Assembly: GCF_030463535.1 (NCBI RefSeq)
Contig: NC_132880.1
Span: forward strand, 39,189,842-39,253,841
DNA length: 64,000 nucleotides
Source of the DNA: Salminus brasiliensis
Taxonomy: Eukaryota > Chordata > Actinopteri > Characiformes > Bryconidae
Direction: 5' to 3'
Every line of letters starts with the position of its first letter. Positions within the stretch are counted from its first letter, which is position 1. This document shows positions 56,857 through 64,000 of this stretch, piece after piece. The notes beneath the pieces are model-generated. The model was not told the DNA's origin. It did no database searches and was given only the letters and a program-made list of their open reading frames with translations. Made by a program: the position numbers and the translations under genes.

Positions 56857-59800
56857 ATGGACAAAGAAAGCATGATCCAGCAGTACGAGCCCGTGGCCGA
56901 GATAGGCGAAGGCGCCTATGGGAAAGTGTACAAGGCGCGTGACCTGAAGAACGGTGGGCGCTTCGTGGCCCTGAAGAGAGTGCGGGTGCAGACCGAGGAA
57001 GAGGGGATGCCACTGTCCACCATCCGCGAGGTGGCGGTGCTGAGGCAGCTGGAGTCCTTCGAGCACCCCAATGTTGTCAGGTAAAACCCCTTAAACTCTG
57101 GGGACCAATCAGAGGCCCCTTCAGAGGTTACACATTGAGTCATTCATCGTAATTACTGGATAACAGTCTTTACAGATTAGTAACAGGGTGATAAGGCCAG
57201 ATGTAATAATTGATGTCTTTTACGTCATTTTTTTACAGTAATACGCCACCTTGGTTTGTTGGTCATTAACATTACAGCATGTTACTGTACTTTGCTCTGA
57301 ATTCTGGGAGTTGATGTCCACACTGAACATTTCCTGTAAAATCGGTTGTCTTGGAATTCCCCAGACTAAAGCGTTGTTCACACTGCAGAGTAAATCAGAG
57401 TTGTCAGCGTCTTCAGTGTTCAGATTTCAAGTTACAAATGACCAAATGTGCTTTATATGGTTGGACTGTAGTCACGTTGAACCCGCAGATCCCCATCGGT
57501 TGCCACTAGCTAGCTAACAGGCCAGTGGGCCCTTTCAGTAATATTCAAAAGCAGCCTTTAAATCCGGCTCTTTACAGAAGGAGTCACTGTAAAACTACAC
57601 CCCTAAACGCACAATAAAGGCTTGAGTTAGTTGTTTAAGCTATAATTTGAGATATGCACTCACTGTTGTCAGGTAAAACCCCTTCAGCCGTGAGGACTAA
57701 TAAGCAGCTTCTCTTATAAATGTTACACATCAGTGCCACACTGGCCATTCATCATAACTACTGAATAATAAGCCTTCAGATTGCTAACAGGATGATAATC
57801 AAACTGTTGATGTCATTTACAATAATAGACCATTTTGTTCAGTTGATGTTAACACGTCAGCATTATTGTATATTGCTCTGAATTGTGGGAGTTGATGTCC
57901 ACTCTGAACGCTTCTCTGTATAATTCATCATCCTGGAATTTCATCAGATCAATCAGATTTGTGGCTTAAATATTCAGATATGTTCAAGTTACAGACAACC
58001 AAATATGACTGGTCACCTCTATTGCTGGATCGCATTATTTGGCATGTTAAAAACTGGTTTTTACCTGGTCAGCAGGTAATGCTATTCAAACACAGGTCTT
58101 ACTGAAGCAGCCACTGGAAAACTACAACCCCTAAACATGCCACCTAAACATCTGCGAAACACTAAGTTTAAATATGTGAATGTACGCCTCTACACAACGG
58201 CAGCAAAAAAACTCAAAATGAGATCTGACAGTTCAAACTGAGTTCTCAGTCAGTACTTGGTGTGAGGACTGTTATAATTATCTGCAGGGTGTAAGTTCAC
58301 TCAAAAAGGGGACCCTGTGGAGCAGTAGCTTGATATTGTGGGTAGTGTTCAAGCTGTCTGTGGACTGTAGCATAGTGGATAACAACACTGCCTTCCCTGT
58401 GGCAGACTAGGGTTCAATTCCCCAGCTGGTCCAGCACACCAGTCTGCGCCAATACGAGTCCTGGGACAAGACTCCTAACACTGCCTGCTTACCTGTGTAA
58501 CATGATCTGAAATGCCAGTGACGCTCTGGATAAGACTGATGGGCATATTTCTAAATGAAAGTGTACTTATAAGACTTGGAGTCAGTCACTCATAAGGTTG
58601 AAGTTGTGGGTAGGGTTATAGTAGAGTATAGTCTGTGAATCAGTAGTTTGGTTGTTCTTAGCGCTGTAGGGTGTGTCCCTCACAAGTTGAGATTGGTGTT
58701 GCCCAAGCTGTCTTGGTATCAGGCCACGATGTAAGTTGACCGTTTATACCACGGTTCTTCATGCCTTCACACGTGCTTATGTACGTTAAAGTGCTGTAAA
58801 ACATCTCTGATATTAGTATGGGGACATTACTGTACCCCTGCATATACTGTGCAGTACTTAACTGGCAAACAAGCTGCTGACTGAAAAAACATGCCACATG
58901 TAGCTATGTAGGCTATGATTGACAGTCACCAGGCCTTACCAAAGAAGTCATTGTGCTTATGGACACTGTCCACAAATAGCCCACTTCTCCATTTCTTTTA
59001 TGATGTTACAGCTTTCATTTGTCATATCAAAATGGAGTTGTCTGTCATTTTATGCTGAACTTACTACAGTGTAATGTGGCCCTTTACAGGGTCTAGGTTT
59101 ATGATGCTCTACAGCTGCACATGTTTAATGCCTTGGTCAGGAAATGCAAGCACAGCAGTGTCCAACACTTTGTCCACTGATAACCTGCTGTCACACTGAT
59201 AACCACTGGTGCACTGGTGCTCTGTGAATGCTCCTTTTCTTTGGTCACTTTTGCTTAAAGCTGTGGTTTCGAGATCACAGATTGTGTACAAGTGCCATTC
59301 TTGCACCCATGGATAGTTGGTCAGCAAGTTAGCCTTTTCTAGTAGTAAGCATGGGACCAGTGTCACAGCTTGGCCTGACCTGGGTTGAGTTTCATTTTGA
59401 GCAGTAAACAGGGAGAGCGATGGGTGATTGTGTTTCATCGTCTTTCATTTTGTGTAAGAATTACTTCACTTTCGTTTACAGGCCTTGGTCATTTGAGTAT
59501 GTTTTCTGAAAAAAAAATGCTGTGTCAAGAACTGGGATATTTTAATCGTAGATGAAACATGTAGGGGAGAAATCAGTAGCAAAGAAAGTGTTTCTAAACT
59601 GCAGACTAAATACAGTCTCTGTTCTCAGATGTTAAGCTGTAGGGGGCCCAGGAAACCTAGAGTGCAGTATATTCAGGACCTTGTTTAACTACAGGCAACC
59701 CCTGAATACTTCTCATGAGAGCATTATTCATCCCATATGTTTTATGTCTGTTAAGAGACTCCATTGTGAAGGAACAGTTTGTGTTCCTGGAGGTAGTTTT

Positions 59801-61892
59801 TTTTTTCTTGGAGAAAAGTAGTGCATGATGTCATGAGAAGCAGAGACCCTTTGCCATCAAAGTGTCAGTCTGCAGGACATTAAACATCATCTCCTAATTT
59901 ATTTTGCTTAGTGGGGCCAGTGCGTTCAGTCAGAACCCTAGCAAAAATCTGAAAGCACAGCTTTCTCAGAACTTTCTTCACAGTGAGTTATTTGTCTCTC
60001 TGTAATCAAAACCAGGTTATGATTGAATTGTCTTTCACCCTGCTTGTCTTTTGATGGACGAAATTTCACAACCATACACTGCCTTACCCTACTGCCGCTG
60101 TGTATGGACAGCATGGGTACGAATCAGTAGTTTCACATTCAAGCGTTGCTATGATGAGAGATTCTGGTCACCACCGGTCTCTGCTTGAGTTACCATGGCA
60201 CATCACGAGTTTCTATGGTGCTGAGAGAGGAATGTATTCTGTGGTCCTTGGATCTTGACTGGGGACACTAGATGTTTGTTCTTTCTAATTCTTACCAAGC
60301 TTGTCTAATTTACAGAAGCATGTATTGTCTGGTGGCTTGGCTTTTGTATTAACTGCGGTCTATTAACTATATGGATTTCATTCGTACCGTATTACGCGTG
60401 GCACGAACGATCAGAACTCAAGCTGCTTTCTGAATCATCTGTGAATAAATGTATTACCTGTTTTATTCCTGGAAGACCAGGCTACTTTGATATCTAGTAA
60501 TATGTGTCCCTCAACTGTGGAAACTGAGTCCCTTTCCAGACCCCTGTTAATCTTTTTAATGGTACAGTTTGGGATGCCAAATCTCCATGGTGCAGGACGT
60601 AACTTAATCTTTCTCCATACTACTGTGCAAACTCTTGAGTTGACAGTAATGTATTGTTTTTGCCTACAAATCGACACTATCTGGACACAAGTATTGGGAC
60701 ACCTGCTCGTTGCGTTTTTCTTCTGAAATCAAGGGTATTGAAAATAGTTTGTCCTGCTTTTGTTGGAGTAACTGTCTCTGTCTCTACTGTCCAGGGAAGA
60801 TGTGCTATTAGATTTTGTCTAATAGTGTTGCTTTGAGGATTTGATTGCATTCAGCCACAAGAGCGTTAGTGAAGTCAGGATGTTGGATGATCACCACCTT
60901 ACCTCGTTCCCCAACTCACCCCCAAAGAATTGGATGGTGCACCAACCATCATTCCAGAAAACACAGTTCCACTTCTCCACAGCTCAATGCAAGGGGGCTT
61001 TATACTATCCAACTTTCAAGCCCACACCTGGCATTAAGCGTGGCACCTGGTTTCCTATTGGGGCTACAGGGTCTGGACACGCTGTGTGAATGCATTTGTG
61101 TGCAACTTAAAGTAGCTAAAAGCATTCATAAGAAGGTACATGTACATGTACATGCACATATCCAGGCTTGTGCTATGTAGAACTAAGAACTATTTGTTTA
61201 GAAAAAAGCTGCTAATCTTAAAAACAAGTGAGGCTGTGTCATTTCGAAAGTGCAGCATGAAGTCATTACCTTTAAAACGAACAGCTGATTTAGAAATGTT
61301 AGATGTAATGCTCATTTTAAACACTTTCAGATGTTAAAACAGAGAGAGGAACAGTATTCTAGGATCATTCCACTCATAGCCTGGTAATGTTGGAATACAG
61401 GAGGATATTTTGTAGCCAAGAAGTTGATCAGTCATGAGGTTAGAGCTGGAGACCCTCATTGGCTCTTTTCACTTTGCCAACAAGGCTCTGGTATCTGAAG
61501 CATAGCAAGCATTCTTTCAAACAGTCAGGAAAACTAGTCTGGACAGTTAGCTGATTCTTTAGAATTTTTCCCTCTCAGCTGCATTGTTTGGCTCATTTAC
61601 CACTTGAAATCTCAGGAAACGGTGGCTGGCAAAATGAACAGCAGTGTCAACAATTCTTTGTCCAGCTATAAATACAATGGGCACAGTATGCTTATAATAA
61701 TTGCAATTATTGGATGTATTAATAATATGTCTTATTACTGTATTCTCTCACTCTAGGCTATTTGATGTCTGTACGGTTTCTAGAACTGATCGGGAGACCA
61801 AGCTTACTCTGGTCTTTGAGCATGTGGACCAAGACTTGACTACATACTTGGAGAAAGCACCTGATCCAGGGGTGCCACCAGAAACAATAAAG
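56857..61892 (+). CDS. cdk6: CDK6, cyclin D-dependent kinase; first two coding exons
   Basis: CDK6 with D cyclins phosphorylates RB to drive the G1/S transition. Coding exons 56857-57080 and 61757-61892 (splits AG|G within Arg75) encode 120 residues; the remaining kinase exons lie to the right. Seen: start [12 protein letters not shown]; Gly-rich loop [12 protein letters not shown] (16-27); catalytic Lys40 in VALKRVRV; the CDK4/6-specific cyclin-binding helix [27 protein letters not shown]; and the hinge [15 protein letters not shown], all nearly identical to human CDK6. CDK4 would differ in the hinge and the Gly-rich insertion after the loop. Intron 1 is 4.7 kb, with a duplicated 5' part, a V-SINE and a MITE. 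Confidence 0.97.
57072..58195 (+). repeat. Diverged tandem duplication at the start of CDK6 intron 1
   Basis: Copy 1 (57072-57663) and copy 2 (57664-about 58195) share TGTTGTCAGGTAAAACCCCTT at the start, then TTACACATNNAGT, ATTCATCGTAA/ATTCATCATAA, AACAGGGTGATAA/AACAGGATGATAA, TTGCTCTGAATTNTGGGAGT TGATGTCCAC, and AAAACTACACCCCTAAAC/AAAACTACAACCCCTAAAC near the end. Identity looks like roughly 70-75%. Copy 2 thus includes the last nine bases of exon 1 and the donor. Confidence 0.85.
58305..58565 (+). mobile_element. V-SINE-like element in CDK6 intron 1
   Basis: A tRNA-like head with B box GGTTCAATTCC (58411-58421) and upstream GCATAGTGGATAACAACACTG. Its end GACGCTCTGGATAAGACTGATG is a worn version of the L2/V-SINE tail seen intact at 32610. 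Confidence 0.7.
58566..60674. other. CDK6 intron 1, nothing recognised
   Basis: No exon, RNA gene or named repeat seen. Confidence 0.5.
60675..61137 (+). mobile_element. MITE copy g, 3' end lost
   Basis: Starts CACTATCTGGACACAAGTATTGG and keeps the family order to AGCATTCATAAGAAGG. The terminal repeat is replaced by TACATGTACATGTACATGCA. Confidence 0.87.
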
Positions 61893-63039
61893 GTACCTCA
61901 TTTCAAATATTTGGATGTGATATATGAGGTCATTTAAAGTCAACAAATGACTGAACATATGAATAATAATTATGATTTATCCCCCCTCTCAAACGTCTTA
62001 TACTTATCCCCCATATCACAACGCAACGTAACCCATTAAACCATGTGTTCTGGCTTTGCACTCTGAGGCCAATGAATAAGAATATAAATGCTTTTTTGGC
62101 CTGCTTTAAGGAAGCAGATGGAGGATGAAAGTCCCAGAGATCAGGGTGAGGCCTGGCCTTTTGATGGGCAGTGCATGTGGTAGATGGGCTTCTAATTAAA
62201 GAGCTGGGCCCTTGTGTGCGCCTCTATTTTCATTCAGTTCTGGCTTTCACTGAAGACTGGCCAGAGGAATGTTGTTTCAGAGTGTGTGTATGTGTGGTTC
62301 TCCCTGCGATCCTCAGTTGCTCTCAAATTTTGTTGTGAGTAGAGAGCCTTCTTTAAGGTGCAGAAAGTAAGCAATCCTTATTTAGCTCAGATATAGATAA
62401 TCTGGCAGTGTCAGTATTTTCTTACCTACATCCAAAACCACCGAGCGGAAATGCAGGGTATTTGTCCTGAACAGCTTCTCTCCCATCATCTATTCAAACC
62501 CGTTCCCACACACTAGTCTTACAAATCCATTTATCTCTCTTCCCTGCCTTTTGCCTAAAGGATATGTTACATTAAGTCCTGAAAAGACTCATATCTCCTC
62601 CTTTCAATTGTGTAGAGTTGGAAGTAGAAACCGAGATGTTTCTAAACTGCTTTTTGAGACCTGAGGGCTTTCCTTTGCAAGTTTTGTGTATCATCATGAA
62701 AATGACATTAGACCTGCGTAGCATTCTAACTTACCATATTTACAGTATAACTATCAAAAAAGCATGTGCTCATAGATGTTAAAAACTTTAATGGAAACTG
62801 ATGTTTGCCAAAGTTCATTCACAAAACATATGAAGGAAAAGGATGTCTTGTTTAACTTACAGCAGCAGTATTCACTCTTTATTAGCCCAAACCTGTTTTA
62901 AAGGCCTCCAACTTCACATATTTCTAAATGCTCTCAAGATGAAAATGTGGTTTTAACTAGTCATTTTCTTGCATTATTTTTATTTATTTATATTTATTTC
63001 TTAGTACTAAACAGGCTTTTTGGTTTCTGTATGCATACA
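61893..63039. other. CDK6 intron 2, nothing recognised
   Basis: No exon or named repeat seen before the Tc1 relic. Confidence 0.5.
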
Positions 63040-64000
63040 CACTTACTGAACACTTCATAAGAAACACCTGTACACCCGCTTATTCATGCAGCCCAGCAGT
63101 GTCAGTTAATGTTCACATCATTCAATAGAATTGGTGGATTTTGAGCATGGTATGATTGTTGGTGTCAGATGGGCTGGTTTGAGTATTTCTAGAACTGCTG
63201 ATCTCTTGAGATTTTCAGCACAACAGTCTGTAGAGTTTACATATTATGGTGTAATCAAGAAAAAGCATCCAGTGAGTGGTAGTTCTGCAGATGGAAACGT
63301 CTTGTTAATGAGAGAGGTCAACAGAAGATGGCCGGGCTGGTTCGAGCTGTCAGAAACATTACAGAATCTCAGATAACTGCTCTCTACAATTGTGATGAGG
63401 AGAAAAAAACATCTCAGAATGCACAACAGTTACAACATTAAGGTGGATGGGCTACAACAGTAGAATGTCACATTGGGTTCCACCTTTGTCAGCCAAGAAC
63501 AGAAAGCTGAGGCTGCAGTGAGCTCAAGAACTGGACAGTTGAAGTCTGTAAAAAAGGTAGCCCGGTAGCCTGGCCAACATCTTGAATCCATGGACTCAAT
63601 CTGCCTTGTGTCAACAGTCCAGGCTGGTGGAAGTGGTGTAAAGGTGTGTGAGATGTTTTCTTGGTACACTTTCGGCCTGTTAATACCAATCAATCATCGC
63701 TTAAATGCCATGGACTATTTGAGTATTGCTGCTGACCATGCACATCCCTTCATGGTCACAATTTACCAGTTGTCTTAACAGCAACTTTTAGCATGATGAC
63801 ACATCATGTCCTAAAGCTAAAGTCATTTCATGAACATGACAGTAAATTCTTCAGTGTTCTTCAGTGGCTCTGCCAATCATCACCAATAAAAAAAAATCCT
63901 GTAGAACAGCTTTGGGATGTGGTGGAACGGAAGATCTGCAGCTTGAGAATGCTTTTGGAAAATCTGCAGGAAAATTGTGTGATGCAGTCAAGTCATCATG
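63040..64000 (+). mobile_element. Degenerate Tc1-like transposon in CDK6 intron 2 (runs off window)
   Basis: Starts ACTGAACACTTCATAAGAAACACC, the terminal repeat. Transposase remnants in order: VDFEHGMIVGVRWAGLSIS, VLLMREVNRRWPGWFELS (frameshifted), then LPCVSTVQAGG-type text and PINHRLNAMDYLSIAADHA. Several stops and frameshifts, so inactive. Same family and orientation as 5259-6507. Confidence 0.9.

Overview
This is vertebrate nuclear DNA, almost certainly from a teleost fish. The genes are split into exons with GT-AG (once GC-AG) introns. Long AT-rich intergenic DNA is full of dinucleotide tracts, Tc1-like transposon relics, tRNA-derived SINEs and L2-type LINE tails typical of fish. The abundance of a MITE beginning CACTATATGGACAAAAGTATT suggests an otophysan (characin or catfish relatives), but that is a weak guess.

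Layout. Positions 182-9992 (minus) hold the first 19 coding exons of PEX1, the peroxisomal AAA+ ATPase; the C-terminus lies left of the window. A 529-bp gap, probably a bidirectional promoter, separates it from RBM48 (10522-13252, plus, five coding exons, complete), a minor-spliceosome RNA-binding protein. RBM48 meets EFCAB1/calaxin (13347-16626, minus, six coding exons, complete) tail to tail. Their stops are 94 bp apart and the poly(A) signals imply overlapping 3' ends. A small progranulin gene (17551-20575, minus, five coding exons) follows. About 36 kb without a recognisable gene (21-56.8 kb) then leads to CDK6 (plus), whose GC-rich promoter and first two coding exons (56857-57080, 61757-61892) are in the window; the rest is to the right. 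PEX1, RBM48 and CDK6 are also neighbours in human 7q21, so this is conserved synteny. I do not recognise EFCAB1 and granulin at that human locus.

The genes do not form a pathway: peroxisome import, minor splicing, ciliary dynein docking, a secreted growth factor and a cell-cycle kinase.

The most notable structures are duplications. (1) RBM48 exon 4 plus part of intron 4 is copied, nearly identical but broken, into EFCAB1 intron 1 between two 111-bp direct repeats about 97% identical. (2) CDK6 intron 1 starts with an old tandem duplication of about 590 bp that copied the end of exon 1 and its splice donor. (3) A minisatellite of roughly 50 copies of a ~35-bp unit abuts the tRNA-like end of a SINE. 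(4) A 106-bp inverted repeat flanks the granulin promoter side. (5) A 0.3-kb tandem duplication lies 2 kb upstream of CDK6. (6) A MITE family in at least seven copies appears to be an internally deleted Tc1-like transposon. I found no clearly novel biochemical system. Exon boundaries were assigned by hand from splice signals, reading phase and remembered family sequences, without alignment tools.
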